A stretch of DNA of 64,000 nt from Micromonospora marina (GCF_900091565.1 NZ_FMCV01000013.1:62001-126000), one strand, 5' to 3'. Counted from the first letter of the stretch, positions 41,165 to 49,906 are shown. Program-made: numbers and translations. The notes: generated by a model from the letters alone, not told the origin.

Positions 41165-41644
41165 ATGCAGACGTTCCTGCCGTATCCGGACTTCCTGGCC
41201 AGCGCGCGCACGCTGGACCAGAAGCGGCTGGGCAAGCAGCGAGTGGAGGCGATCCAGGTGCTGCGTGGGCTGACCTGGCCCGGCTACGGCTGGCGCAACC
41301 ACCCCGCGGTGAAGATGTGGGCCGGGTACGAGGAGGCGCTGACCCGGTACGGGCTGGACATGTGCGCGGTGTGGTGCGAGCCGGGCCGGGCCGACACCTG
41401 CGCCGGCACGCTCGCCACCGACCTCGCCACCGCCTGCGGCATCTCGGTGATCCGCAGCCAGGAGGAGCTGGCCGCCGCCGGTGAGCTGCCGCCCTGGCTG
41501 GGCCGCGACGACCTGCACCGCAGCCACCGGTCGTCGCTGCTGCGCAAGGATCCGGTCCACTACGCACGGCTGTTCACCGACGTCTCCCCCGACCTGGAGT
41601 ACGTCTGGCCCCCGTCCGACCGCCCCCGCCGCTGCCTGCCGTGA
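41165..41644 (+). CDS. MSMEG_6728-type protein, pyrimidine-dimer-glycosylase-like
   Basis: 159 residues. 'MQTFLPYPDFLASARTLDQKRLGKQRVEAIQVLRGL' and 'GWRNHPAVKMWAGYEEALTRYGLDMC' are the conserved blocks of a small family related to the T4 endonuclease V / Pyr_excise type of proteins (N-terminal D/R-L-GKQR-E). The middle and the C-terminus ('HRSHRSSLLRKDPVHYARLF') also fit. A DNA-repair role is possible from the family name only. ATG at 41165. Its stop codon overlaps the first bases of a 53-bp repeat element. Confidence 0.75.
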   Translation: MQTFLPYPDFLASARTLDQKRLGKQRVEAIQVLRGLTWPGYGWRNHPAVKMWAGYEEALTRYGLDMCAVWCEPGRADTCAGTLATDLATACGISVIRSQEELAAAGELPPWLGRDDLHRSHRSSLLRKDPVHYARLFTDVSPDLEYVWPPSDRPRRCLP

Positions 41645-41695
41645 AGGAAGGGCCCCCTATTAACGCCTCCGGTAGAGGAAGGGCCCCTTGTTAAC
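41643..41695. repeat. 53-bp intergenic GGGGCCC repeat element, copy 2 (inverted)
   Basis: On the minus strand it reads GTTAACAAGGGGCCCTTCC, then CTCTACCGGAGGCGTTAA and GGGGGCCCTTCCTTC. It has the same length as copy 1 at 712-764, in opposite orientation, with about four mismatches. It begins inside the stop codon of the upstream gene. The conservation over 41 kb is beyond chance for non-coding DNA. Confidence 0.8.
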
Positions 41696-41743
41696 ACCTG
41701 ACCCACCCGCGCCCCGTGGCGCACGCAGCGCGGGCCGCCCCGG

Positions 41744-41795
41744 CGTTAAGAAGGGGCCCCGCACATCCGTATGCGTTAAAAGGGGCCCCTTCCTT
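41744..41795. repeat. Variant of the GGGGCCC repeat element
   Basis: GTTAAGAAGGGGCCCC, a different centre (GCACATCCGTATGC), then GTTAAAAGGGGCCCCTTCCTT. The two outer blocks match the 53-bp element, while the centre does not. Copy 2 and this variant frame a 48-bp GC-rich spacer before the oxidoreductase gene. Confidence 0.7.
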
Positions 41796-41840
41796 GCACC
41801 TCGGGCAGACTGGGGGGACCGCCGACTGGAGGATGTCCCC

Positions 41841-43385
41841 GTGAGTCTGTCGCAAGTGGTAGGCCGCCTGATCGGCGTACGCGAGCACGTCGTGGACCCG
41901 GGCGGCGGTGGCACCGACCGCGTGCCGCGACCGGTCCCGGCGCTCGTGGTCGGCGGCGGCATTGCGGGCATGTCGGCGGCGGTGGTGCTGGCCGAGCGCG
42001 GGGTGGCGGTGACGGTGCTGGAGGCGGCGCCGCACCTCGGCGGACGGCTCGGCGCCTGGCCGGAGGAGTTGTCCGACGGCGTCCAGCGCAACGAGCACGG
42101 CTTCCACGCGTTCTTCCGGCAGTACTGGAACTGGCGGTCGATCCTGCGCCGGGTCGACCCGGCGCTGGGCTTCCTCAAGCCGATCCCGGGCTACCCGATC
42201 CTGTCCGAGCAGTGGCCGACCGAGGAGTTCGGCAAGCTTCCGCCCGCGCCGCCGGCGAACCTGCTGGCGCTGCTGCTGCGCAGCCCCAGCCTGCGCCTGG
42301 CCGATTTGCGCACGATGGACCGGGACGCGGCGCTGCCGCTACTCACCTACGACCCGGTACGAACGTACGAGGAGTTCGACGAGCGTACCGCGGACGAGCT
42401 GCTCACCTCGCTGCGGCTGCCGGACCGGGCGCGGGCCATGCTGTTCGAGGTCTTCTCGCACTCGTTCTTCAACCACGAGGCGGAGATGTCGGCCGCGGAG
42501 ATGATCGCGCAGTTCCACTTCTATCTGCTCGGCAACCCGGAAGGGCTGGCCTTCGACTGCCCGGACCGGGACTACGGCACGGCGATCTGGGAGCCGCTGA
42601 CCGGGTACGTGGAGAAGCACGGCGGCCGGGTGCTGACCGGCGCGGCGGCGGCCCGGATGGACCGTACCCCGGCGGGGTGGCGGGTGACCGGCACCGACGG
42701 CGACGTCTGGGAGGCGCCGCACGTGGTGCTCGCGGTGGACCCGCCGGCGCTCGCCGCGCTCGTCGACGCCTCCCCCGGCCTGGCCGCGGCGGTGCCCGAG
42801 CTGGCGGCGCGGATGCCCGCGTTCGGTACGCCCGGCCCGCCGTACGCGGTGGCGCGCTACTGGATGGACGGGGACGTCCGGGCGGATCGTGCGGTGTTCA
42901 GCGGCGTCTCCCGGCAGCCGACGCTGGACTCGGTGACGCTTTACCACCGGCTGGAGGACGAACCCCGCCGCTGGGCCGAGCGGACCGGCGGCTCGGTGAT
43001 GGAGCTGCACGCGTACGCCTGCGAGCCGGACGTGCCGGCCGACGAGCTGGCGGCGCGCATGCTGGGGGAGTTGACCGCGCTCTGGCCGGAGGTCGCCGAG
43101 CTGCGGGTTCGCGAGCTGCGGGCCCGCGTCGAGGCGCAGGCCCCGGCGTTCACGCCGGGCAGCCACGCCTGGCGTCCGGGGGTACGTACCGACGCGCCGG
43201 GCCTTTACCTGGCCGGGGACGGCATCCGCACCGAGTTCCCGAGCGCCCTGATGGAACGGTCGGCGGCCACCGGCATCATCGCCGCGAACCACATCCTGCG
43301 GGCCGAGGGTGCGGCGGCCGAGCCGGTCCGGTCGATCCGGCCGCGCGGCCTACTGGCGGGCACTGTCGGCGCGAAAAGGTCATAG
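41841..43385 (+). CDS. FAD-dependent oxidoreductase of the carotenoid desaturase/CrtU type
   Basis: 514 residues. It has the dinucleotide fold 'ALVVGGGIAGMSAAVVLAERGVAVTVLEAAPHLGGRLGAW' (GxGxxG and the FAD motif GGR), then 'NEHGFHAFFRQYWNWRSILRRVDP', a block characteristic of isorenieratene synthase-like (CrtU) proteins. The C-terminal FAD segment is 'GLYLAGDGIRTEFPSALMERSAATGIIAANHIL'. CrtU makes aromatic end groups on carotenoids; no other crt gene is in view, so the substrate is open. GTG at 41841; GGAGGATG lies 5-12 bases before it. No signal peptide. Confidence 0.8.
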   Translation: MSLSQVVGRLIGVREHVVDPGGGGTDRVPRPVPALVVGGGIAGMSAAVVLAERGVAVTVLEAAPHLGGRLGAWPEELSDGVQRNEHGFHAFFRQYWNWRSILRRVDPALGFLKPIPGYPILSEQWPTEEFGKLPPAPPANLLALLLRSPSLRLADLRTMDRDAALPLLTYDPVRTYEEFDERTADELLTSLRLPDRARAMLFEVFSHSFFNHEAEMSAAEMIAQFHFYLLGNPEGLAFDCPDRDYGTAIWEPLTGYVEKHGGRVLTGAAAARMDRTPAGWRVTGTDGDVWEAPHVVLAVDPPALAALVDASPGLAAAVPELAARMPAFGTPGPPYAVARYWMDGDVRADRAVFSGVSRQPTLDSVTLYHRLEDEPRRWAERTGGSVMELHAYACEPDVPADELAARMLGELTALWPEVAELRVRELRARVEAQAPAFTPGSHAWRPGVRTDAPGLYLAGDGIRTEFPSALMERSAATGIIAANHILRAEGAAAEPVRSIRPRGLLAGTVGAKRS

Positions 43386-43439
43386 GCGCCCAAAAACCGC
43401 TTTACGCTCGACTGATCCGGTGACACGGGAGGTCGGGCG

Positions 43440-44576
43440 GTGAGCACCGCGACGCGGGATCGGCGCGACGAGGAGCACGGAACGCCACGGGACGAACGGA
43501 CCGCGGTGGTCACCGCGCTGCGGCTCGGCTGGTCCATGGCGGACGCCTACCACCACGCGCAGACCGCCGACCTGACCGGGGACGGGCACCGGCAGTCGCC
43601 CGCGCCGCCGAAGCTGTCGAACCTGACCGAGCTGGCCGGGCGCCACCGGCTCGGCATGTACCTCGACGGCGTGGACGTCGCGCTGGCCCAGATCGCGCCG
43701 CTCACCACGGACGGCCGTACCGTGCCGTCCACCGCCGCCGCCCGGGGCGCCACCGGGTCCGGCCGGGAACCGCTGCTGCGCGCGCTCGACGACCTCAACA
43801 TCGACGTGCTGCGCTGGACGATGGCCACGAACCACCGGGTGGGGGTGGCGTACCGGCTCGGGCGCTCCCTCGCCGACACCGTGCGACGCGGCGACGCCGA
43901 CCAGCTCGCCGCGCGCTTCGGCGGCCGGCACCTCCAGATCAGCAGGTGGCTGGACGAGCTGGCGAGCGTGCTGCCGCCGTACTCGGCCGCCGTGGTGCGC
44001 CGTTCGCTCGCCGCCTGGGCCGCGGCGGTCGGTCGCGCCACGGTGGGCGACCCGGGCGAGGCCGGGCCCGCCGAGCTTGCCCGCGAGCTGCGCAACCAGG
44101 GCGACCTGTGGCAGGACGTGCTGACCGGCGGCCTGCACCCGCGCGACCTGCTGGACGAGGAGAACTGGGCGGTGATCGCCCGCAACGTCGTCATCCGGGA
44201 CCGGAAGCTGGTGGCACAGGCGGCCCGGGGCATCTTCTGGCCGGTGCTGGCGCCCCTGCTGGTGGTGCTGCTGGCGGTGGTCGGGGTCAGCGCCGCCGCC
44301 GCGGCCGGCTCGCCCACCACCCGGGCGGCGGTGGCGCTCGTCGGCCTCGGCGCCGGGCTCACCGCGATCTGGCGGTCGATCTCCACGCCCACGCTGACGG
44401 TGGCGGCCGAGGTGAACCGCCCGCTGCTGGACAGCGAGCTGGTGGTGCAGATGACCGCCCGGATCGACCGGCCGCTCGCCGCCGCGCGGCGGGCCGGCCG
44501 CGCCGGACGGCAACGGCGGCCCGCCGACCACGGATCGAAATACGTTGCAGGCGATTCCCGCATCGATCTACCGTGA
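43440..44576 (+). CDS. Hypothetical protein with C-terminal membrane segments
   Basis: 378 residues with no family I recognise. The first 260 are soluble and helical ('LDDLNIDVLRWTMATNHRVGVAYRLGRSLADTVRRGDADQLAARFGGRHLQISRWLDELASVLP'). Two hydrophobic helices follow ('IFWPVLAPLLVVLLAVVGVSAAAAA' and 'AAVALVGLGAGLTAIW'), then a basic tail. GTG at 43440 follows GGGAGG. TTTACGCTCGACTGAT just upstream may hold the promoter. It could be a membrane-anchored signalling or scaffold protein. The next item downstream is a very short ORF with a terminator. Confidence 0.7.
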   Translation: MSTATRDRRDEEHGTPRDERTAVVTALRLGWSMADAYHHAQTADLTGDGHRQSPAPPKLSNLTELAGRHRLGMYLDGVDVALAQIAPLTTDGRTVPSTAAARGATGSGREPLLRALDDLNIDVLRWTMATNHRVGVAYRLGRSLADTVRRGDADQLAARFGGRHLQISRWLDELASVLPPYSAAVVRRSLAAWAAAVGRATVGDPGEAGPAELARELRNQGDLWQDVLTGGLHPRDLLDEENWAVIARNVVIRDRKLVAQAARGIFWPVLAPLLVVLLAVVGVSAAAAAGSPTTRAAVALVGLGAGLTAIWRSISTPTLTVAAEVNRPLLDSELVVQMTARIDRPLAAARRAGRAGRQRRPADHGSKYVAGDSRIDLP

Positions 44577-44611
44577 GCGCGCAAGGTCAACCACCGCTCC
44601 GGGAGCCGTCG

Positions 44612-44701
44612 ATGTCGCTGCGATCCGCCACCACGATGCCGTCGTGGCTGCTCGGCGACGGCTGCCGGGAACACGGTCCCTGGCCCGGGGGGCACGACTG
44701 A
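44612..44701 (+). CDS. 29-residue mini-ORF followed by a strong terminator
   Basis: ATG at 44612 with GGGAG 6 bases before it opens 29 codons (MSLRSATTMPSWLLGDG..., ending HGPWPGGHD) and a TGA. A textbook terminator begins 24 bp later. The peptide has two Trp, one Cys and a Gly/Pro-rich tail. It could be a small protein, a leader peptide whose translation controls read-through into the HNH gene, or chance. Its own ribosome-binding site and the terminator argue that it is expressed. It matches no family known to me. Confidence 0.45.
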   Translation: MSLRSATTMPSWLLGDGCREHGPWPGGHD

Positions 44702-44725
44702 CGCGCATCGCGCGTACCCGTCGTC

Positions 44726-44757
44726 GCCGCCCGGTCCCGTGGACCGGGCGGCTTTTT
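44726..44757 (+). terminator. Strong rho-independent terminator
   Basis: GCCGCCCGGTCC and GGACCGGGCGGC pair perfectly over 12 bp with the loop CGT, followed by TTTTT. It is the only hairpin seen in the window with a real T-run. It lies between the 29-codon ORF and the HNH nuclease gene. Confidence 0.92.
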
Positions 44758-44792
44758 CGTCGCCGTACCGCCGATCGTGGAGGGAGAGCCCG

Positions 44793-45233
44793 GTGGACGC
44801 CGTCCTCGTCATCAACGCCGACCTCGGCCCGCTGCACCGGGTCACCGTCAAACACGCGATCCGGATGCTCTGCCGCCGGGTCGCCGAGATCCACGAGGCC
44901 GAGCCCGACCGGGTGATCGGCGTCTTCCCGCTGCCGCGGGTGGTCCGCCTCGTCCGGTACGTGGTGACCCGCTGGCGGTTCAGCGCCGGCCCGGCCTGGT
45001 CCCGGGCCGGGGTGCTGGCGCGGGACCGGCGGCGGTGCACCTACTGCGACGGTGCGGCGAGCACGATCGACCACATCCTGCCCCGCTCGCGCGGTGGCCG
45101 GAACACCTGGGGGAACACCACCGCCGCCTGCTACGCGTGCAACCAGCGCAAGGGCGACCGGACCCCGGCCGAGGCGGGCATGCCGCTGCGGCGGGAGCCG
45201 GTGACGCCGAGCTGGGCCGCACTGGCGCGGTGA
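44793..45233 (+). CDS. HNH endonuclease
   Basis: 146 residues. The HNH motif with its zinc cysteines is complete: 'RDRRRCTYCDGAASTIDHILPRSRGGRNTWGNTTAACYACNQRKGDRTP' (CxxC, DH, N, CxxC). The N-terminal half ('VLVINADLGPLHRVTVKHAIRMLCRRVAEI') is the segment that usually precedes it in the actinobacterial family. It would cut DNA, with target and role unknown; these genes are common and not tied to a phage here. GTG at 44793 follows GGAGGGAG. Confidence 0.88.
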   Translation: MDAVLVINADLGPLHRVTVKHAIRMLCRRVAEIHEAEPDRVIGVFPLPRVVRLVRYVVTRWRFSAGPAWSRAGVLARDRRRCTYCDGAASTIDHILPRSRGGRNTWGNTTAACYACNQRKGDRTPAEAGMPLRREPVTPSWAALAR

Positions 45234-45392
45234 CGGACGGCCGGCGGGCACAGGGGGCGGTGTCGGGAGTACGTCCCGGCGCCGCGCCCGCCGGTCCCAC
45301 CCCCACCTATCCAGACCTTGGAAGGGGACGGCCCTCATCAGGCCGAAGTCCTCCAAGATCTCGGACGGCGCCGTGTTACCCGACGGTCTCTC

Positions 45393-45980
45393 TCAGACCG
45401 CAGTCGGCTCGGACGCGCGGTGCCGGAGGAACGCCTCCGCCCGGCGGGCGTCCCGGTGGACCCGCCAGCCCGTCAACGCGAACAGCGCCGCCGCCAGACC
45501 GAAGATCGCCAGCGCCACGCCGGAGGTGAACCATGCGAGCACCTGACCGAGGTTGAACACCACGAGCCCGGCCGCGAGAACAGCCCACCAGCCGCCGTCC
45601 ACCATCTGGCGGGCGACGACCGTGAGCGTCGGCAGGTCGGCGTCGGGCGCGGTCTCGCCGCGCCGCACCTGCTTCACCAGCCGGGACCGCTTCCGCATGC
45701 TCATCGCCCAGAGCGGGGACCGTCGACTGGACCGGAGCCGCCCTCGCCGGGCGGCCCACACGAGGGCGCCCAACTCGACCAGTACGCCGACCACGATGAG
45801 CACGATCCCGGTGATTCTTGCCCACTCCGGCGACTGCCCCGCCGACCGGGTCGCCCAGCCCTCGTCGGCCACCTGGCCGACGATCAACGCACCGATCACC
45901 CCGCCCAGCAACGGCGCCCCGAGAGCCAGCGCCAGAAACCGGCGACGCCCTCGCCGGATCATGTGTTCCTGATCGTCCAT
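45393..45980 (-). CDS. Hypothetical four-TM membrane protein
   Basis: 195 residues with four hydrophobic helices: 'FLALALGAPLLGGVIGALIVG', 'ITGIVLIVVGVLVELGALVWA', 'GGWWAVLAAGLVVFNLGQVLAWF' and 'GVALAIFGLAAALFALTGW'. Basic cytoplasmic loop in the middle ('SMRKRSRLVKQVRRGE'). No family recognised. ATG at 45980 (MDDQEHMIRRGRRRFL). It is separate from the enoyl-CoA hydratase gene 66 bp upstream on the same strand. Confidence 0.72.
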   Translation of the reverse strand: MDDQEHMIRRGRRRFLALALGAPLLGGVIGALIVGQVADEGWATRSAGQSPEWARITGIVLIVVGVLVELGALVWAARRGRLRSSRRSPLWAMSMRKRSRLVKQVRRGETAPDADLPTLTVVARQMVDGGWWAVLAAGLVVFNLGQVLAWFTSGVALAIFGLAAALFALTGWRVHRDARRAEAFLRHRASEPTAV

Positions 45981-46046
45981 CCCAGACCCCCGTCTCCGCG
46001 GGCATCGACATACCCGATGGGGGAGGCGGTCAAACGGCGGTCCGCG

Positions 46047-46808
46047 CTAGGCGGGCGGGGTCCAGCCGAAGCGCGGCGGCCGGCGCTCGTTGATCGCCGC
46101 CACCCCTTCGCGGGCCTCGCCGCTGTCCCGCACCTGGGCGTGCCACCAGGCGAGCCGGTCAGCGTCGGCACGCCCGTCAACGATCTCCTTGGCGGCGGTC
46201 ACCGTGAGCCGGGACCGCTCGGCGATGGCGGCGGTCAGCGCCGCCACCCGCCCGGCCAGTTCCCCGTCCGGCAGCACCTCGTCCACCAGGCCGATCCGCA
46301 GCGCCCGCTCGGCGTCGACCAGCTCGCTGGTGAACAGCAGGTGCTTGGCCGCGGACGGCCCGACCAGCGCGGCCAGCCGCCGCGTGGTCGGCGCCGGGTA
46401 GACCAGGCCGAGCCGGGCCGGGGGTACGCCGAATCGGGCTTCCGTCGAGGCCAGGCGCAGGTCGCAGGCGACGGCGAGCTGGCAGCCGCCGCCCACGCAG
46501 GCGCCCTCGATCGCGGCGACGGTGGGGCGGCCGAACGCGGCGAGCCGTTCCTCGGCGGCCACCGCGATGCTGCCGTCACCGGCGGCCAGCAGCTCGTCCA
46601 GGTCGCCCAGGTCGGCGCCCGCGCAGAACGTGCCGCCCGCGCCGGTGAGCACCAGGACCCGGACCGCCGGGTCGGTTTCCAGGCCGTCGAGCAGCACGGG
46701 AAGCTGCCGCCACATGGCCGGGGTCATGGCGTTGCGCCGGGCCGGGTTGTGGATGACGACAGTGGCCACCGGGCCGTCCAGGGTGACGGTCAGTTCCGCG
46801 TCGGACAT
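46047..46808 (-). CDS. Enoyl-CoA hydratase/isomerase family protein
   Basis: 253 residues of the crotonase fold: 'VTLDGPVATVVIHNPARRNAMTPAMW', the oxyanion-hole block 'LTGAGGTFCAGADLGDL' and 'AIEGACVGGGCQLAVACDLRLAS', then 'ARFGVPPARLGLVYPAPTTRRLAALVG'. The usual second catalytic Glu position in 'GLVYPAP' is not Glu, so it may be an isomerase or another crotonase rather than a true hydratase. It acts on CoA thioesters, for example in fatty or aromatic acid breakdown. It stands alone here. The start is ATG 46808. Confidence 0.87.
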   Translation of the reverse strand: MSDAELTVTLDGPVATVVIHNPARRNAMTPAMWRQLPVLLDGLETDPAVRVLVLTGAGGTFCAGADLGDLDELLAAGDGSIAVAAEERLAAFGRPTVAAIEGACVGGGCQLAVACDLRLASTEARFGVPPARLGLVYPAPTTRRLAALVGPSAAKHLLFTSELVDAERALRIGLVDEVLPDGELAGRVAALTAAIAERSRLTVTAAKEIVDGRADADRLAWWHAQVRDSGEAREGVAAINERRPPRFGWTPPA

Positions 46809-46827
46809 GGGTCCGACCGTAACGGGC

Positions 46828-46868
46828 GGGGCCCGGCGACCACCCGCGTGGGGTGGCCGCCGGGCCCC
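46828..46868 (-). terminator. Terminator of the M4 metalloprotease gene
   Basis: GGGGCCCGGCGACCACCC and GGGTGGCCGCCGGGCCCC pair at 17 of 18 positions with a GCGTG loop, starting 18 bp after the protease stop codon on the minus strand. No T-run. Confidence 0.72.
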
Positions 46869-46885
46869 GGGACCGGGCCGTCAGG

Positions 46886-49285
46886 TCAGGAGACGTTGAC
46901 AGCGGTGTCGTCGAGCACGAACGAGGTCTGCAGCGAGCTGTCCTCGGTGCCGGTGAACTTCAGCGTGACGGTCTGCCCGGCGTACGCCGCCAGGGAGAAC
47001 GACTTCTGGCTGTAGCCGCTGGCCTTGTTCAGGTTCGAGTAGGTCGCCAGCGTGGCGAGCACTGAGCCGGACGCGTTGAGCACCTGCACGTTCAGCTTGT
47101 CGTACTGGATGCTGCTGGTGGTCTCGGCCGAGTCGATGTGCAGCCAGAACGAGAAGGTGTACGCGGAGCAGCCGCTCGGCAGGCTCACCGACTGCGACAG
47201 CGTGTCGGTGCGGGTGGTGCCGTAGCCGTTGAGCCACGCGTTCCACGTGCCGGTGCGGGTCGGCTGGCCCTGCGAGCCGTACTGGCCGATCACGCCGGAG
47301 GTGGAGGCCCAGACGGTGTTGCCGGACTCGAAGCCGGGGTTGCCCAGCTTCTGGCCCGCGCCGGTGCAGCCGCCGCCGGTGCCGGTCACCGTCAGCGAGT
47401 ACGTGGCGGTCTTCGTACCCGACGCCGCGCTGCCGGTGACGGTCACCGAGTAGGTGCCGGCCGGCGTGCCGGAGCTGGTGGAGATGGTGAGCGTGGACGA
47501 GCCGCCCGAGGTCACCGAGGCGGGGCTGAACGACGCGGTGGCGCCGGTCGGCAGGCCGGACGCGGAGAACGTCACGGTCTGCGCGGTGCCGCTGGTGGTG
47601 GCCGCGGCGACGGTGGTGGTGACCGAACCGCCGGCGGTCACCGACCCGGCGGTCGGGGAGAGCGAGACGGAGAAGTTGTTGCCGGTCGAGCTGCACGGCG
47701 CGTCGTTGCCGGCGACGTTCACCGCGGTCCACGCGGCCTGCACGTTCTTGTACTCGGTGGAGCAGTTCCCGTACAGGTCGGTCGCGGCCCGCAGGGTGTA
47801 CGCGCGGGCGGTGTTGGCCGGGTTGCTGGTGCTGACGTACTGGGTGTTCGAGGTGAAGTACACGTCGAGCGCCCGGTACCAGATCTTCTCCGCCTTGACG
47901 CGGCCGATGCCGGTCACCGCCGGGGCCGAGCCGCAGACCGGCGAGGTGCCGTACGCGGTGGCGCCGGTGCCCTCGGCGAGGTTGAAGAAGAAGTGGTTGC
48001 CGACGCCGGAGGAGTAGTGCACGTCCTTGTTCTTCGTGCTGGTGGACCAGCAGGAGTCGGACGAGCCGTCCAGCGACGGGTTGTACATGTAGCGCAGCGG
48101 CGTACCGTTGCCGTTGATGTTGATCTTCTCGCCGACCTGGTAGTCGCCTGGGTCGCTCGGCGCGGCGGCGTAGAACTCCACCATGTTGCCGAAGATGTCG
48201 CTGGTGGCCTCGTTGAGGCCGCCGGACTCACCGGAGTAGACCAGCCCGGCCAGCGCCTCGGTGACGCCGTGGCTCATCTCGTGTCCGGCGACGTCCAGCG
48301 AGACCAGCGGGCGGGAGTTGCCCGAGCCGTCGCCGTAGGTCATCTGGGAACCGTCCCAGAAGGCGTTGACGTAGTTGTTGCCGTAGTGCACCCGGCTCGG
48401 CACGCCCTGGCCGTCGCCGAAGATGCCGTTGCGGCCGTGCACGTTCTTGAAGTAGTCGAACGTCTTGGCGGCGCCGAAGTGGGCGTCCACGGCGGCCGAC
48501 TGCCGGTTCGAGGTCGCGCCGTTGCCCCAGGTGTTGTCCGCGTCGGTGAACGTGGTGCAGGTGGAGGTCCCGTTGTTCATGTCGCAGGTACGGCCGTTGC
48601 CGCGCACCGGGTCGATCATCTGGTACAAGCTGCCGGACTGCGTCGTGTCGATGGTGACCGAGCCGGTGTAGACGCCCTGGCCGGTGCCGGCCACCGTCTC
48701 GATCTCGTCGTACGAGCCGATCACCTTGCCGGTGGTGGCGTCGGTGAGGACGTGCAGCTTGGACGGCGTCTGCTTGTCCGCCTTCCAGCCCGTCGCGACG
48801 GTCTCCCAGGCGAGCCGGCCCTTGCCGCTGCTGGCGTCGACGAACAGCTCCGGCGCGCCGACCGAGGTGAGGGAGCCGGAGAACGTCTTGCGGGCGCTGG
48901 CCTTGGCCGCGTCCGCGCCGACCTTGGCGGTGGTGCTCAGGGTCAGCGGGGCGTGGAGGCTGACCGACGCGGCGGTCATGGTGCCGTTCGGGGCGGTGTG
49001 GATGACGAAGTCACCGCCGTACACCCGGAGGCCCTGGTAGGTCCGGCTGTACCGGGTGTGCGCCGCCCCGGAGGGGTCGACCTTGGTGCGGACGGCCTGG
49101 TAGGCCTCGCCGTTGGCGCCCTGGACGGCGCCGGGGTTGGCCCGCAGCAGGCTCGCGGCTCGGGCTGCGGCCGAGGCCTCGGGGCTGGGGGCGCTTGGTG
49201 CTGCCGCTTGCGCCGAGGTGGTGACGCAGGCCAGCACGCCGCTGGTGAGCAGCGCTGCGCTGACGGCGGCGACGGATCTTTTCAC
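46886..49285 (-). CDS. Secreted M4 (thermolysin-like) metalloprotease with C-terminal Ig-like and jelly-roll domains
   Basis: 799 residues. The signal peptide (VKRSVAAVSAALLTSGVLACVTTSAQA) is followed by an FTP/PepSY propeptide to about 210. The M4 catalytic domain has the zinc site 'DVAGHEMSHGVTE' (HExxH) and 'SGESGGLNEATSDIFG' with the third ligand Glu, plus the C-terminal helical M4 domain. It ends in an Ser/Thr/Gly-rich Ig-like region ('NFSVSLSPTAGSVTAGGSVTTTV') and a beta jelly-roll ('GCTGAGQKLGNPGFESG') that may bind a polymer. GTG at 49285 follows GGAGGAGGG. It degrades extracellular proteins and matures by cutting off its own propeptide. Confidence 0.95.
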   Translation of the reverse strand: MKRSVAAVSAALLTSGVLACVTTSAQAAAPSAPSPEASAAARAASLLRANPGAVQGANGEAYQAVRTKVDPSGAAHTRYSRTYQGLRVYGGDFVIHTAPNGTMTAASVSLHAPLTLSTTAKVGADAAKASARKTFSGSLTSVGAPELFVDASSGKGRLAWETVATGWKADKQTPSKLHVLTDATTGKVIGSYDEIETVAGTGQGVYTGSVTIDTTQSGSLYQMIDPVRGNGRTCDMNNGTSTCTTFTDADNTWGNGATSNRQSAAVDAHFGAAKTFDYFKNVHGRNGIFGDGQGVPSRVHYGNNYVNAFWDGSQMTYGDGSGNSRPLVSLDVAGHEMSHGVTEALAGLVYSGESGGLNEATSDIFGNMVEFYAAAPSDPGDYQVGEKININGNGTPLRYMYNPSLDGSSDSCWSTSTKNKDVHYSSGVGNHFFFNLAEGTGATAYGTSPVCGSAPAVTGIGRVKAEKIWYRALDVYFTSNTQYVSTSNPANTARAYTLRAATDLYGNCSTEYKNVQAAWTAVNVAGNDAPCSSTGNNFSVSLSPTAGSVTAGGSVTTTVAAATTSGTAQTVTFSASGLPTGATASFSPASVTSGGSSTLTISTSSGTPAGTYSVTVTGSAASGTKTATYSLTVTGTGGGCTGAGQKLGNPGFESGNTVWASTSGVIGQYGSQGQPTRTGTWNAWLNGYGTTRTDTLSQSVSLPSGCSAYTFSFWLHIDSAETTSSIQYDKLNVQVLNASGSVLATLATYSNLNKASGYSQKSFSLAAYAGQTVTLKFTGTEDSSLQTSFVLDDTAVNVS

Positions 49286-49414
49286 GGGCCCTCCTCCGAA
49301 GGCGAAGTTGTGACGGGGGTAGTCACTGGTGTAGATATAGCGATACATCGAAGAACGTAAAAGAGGCTGGCTGGATCCCGCCGAAGACACTGACCGAACG
49401 GCTGAGGAGAAGCG

Positions 49415-49906
49415 GTGACCCGGAACCGGGTGGTCTCGTCGCGCGTCCGAACCGGCATGAGAGCTGCCCCCGCCGTGGCGGCCGTCGCCGCCCTACTCGC
49501 CCCGCTCGCCGGCTGCGCCCGCACCGAAGCGCCACCCGTCATCACGGACGGGCCCTCGCCGCTGGCCGCCGAGGTCGTGCTCGTGAAGTCGGGCGGCATC
49601 GCCGGGGTGAGGGACACCGTCACCGTGCGGTCGGACGGCCACTGGACGAAGACCGACCGGACCGGCGCCTCGCAGGAGGGCCGGCTCGCCGTGGCCGACT
49701 TCGCCCGGCTGCAACGACTCGCCACCGACCCCCGGCTGGCCGCCGAGGCCACTGCGACCGAGAACCCGGACAACTGCGCCGACGGGTTCACCTACCGGCT
49801 CACCGTCGGCCCGGCCGAGAGCGGGTACGTGGACTGCGGGCCCGCCGCCCGGCAGCCGGCCGTCACCGCCGAGGTGGTCGAACTGCTCACCCGCGCCACC
49901 GGCTGA
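49415..49906 (+). CDS. Putative lipoprotein
   Basis: 163 residues. The N-terminus has a lipoprotein signal with the lipobox LAGC ('AAVAALLAPLAGC'). The mature part has 'VVLVKSGGIAGVRDTVTVRSDGHWTKTDRTGASQEGRL', a small beta domain with a later pair of cysteines. Similar short lipoproteins occur in actinobacteria; the function is unknown. GTG at 49415 follows GAGGAG; ATG at 49457 (MRAAPAVAAVAAL) is an alternative giving a more usual signal length. Divergent from the M4 protease gene, sharing the region 49286-49414. Confidence 0.75.
   Translation: MTRNRVVSSRVRTGMRAAPAVAAVAALLAPLAGCARTEAPPVITDGPSPLAAEVVLVKSGGIAGVRDTVTVRSDGHWTKTDRTGASQEGRLAVADFARLQRLATDPRLAAEATATENPDNCADGFTYRLTVGPAESGYVDCGPAARQPAVTAEVVELLTRATG

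Noticed and set aside
47138..49360. 740-codon plus-strand frame opposite the M4 protease
   Set aside because: Low-complexity Gly/Arg/Val translation typical of an antisense frame in GC-rich DNA.
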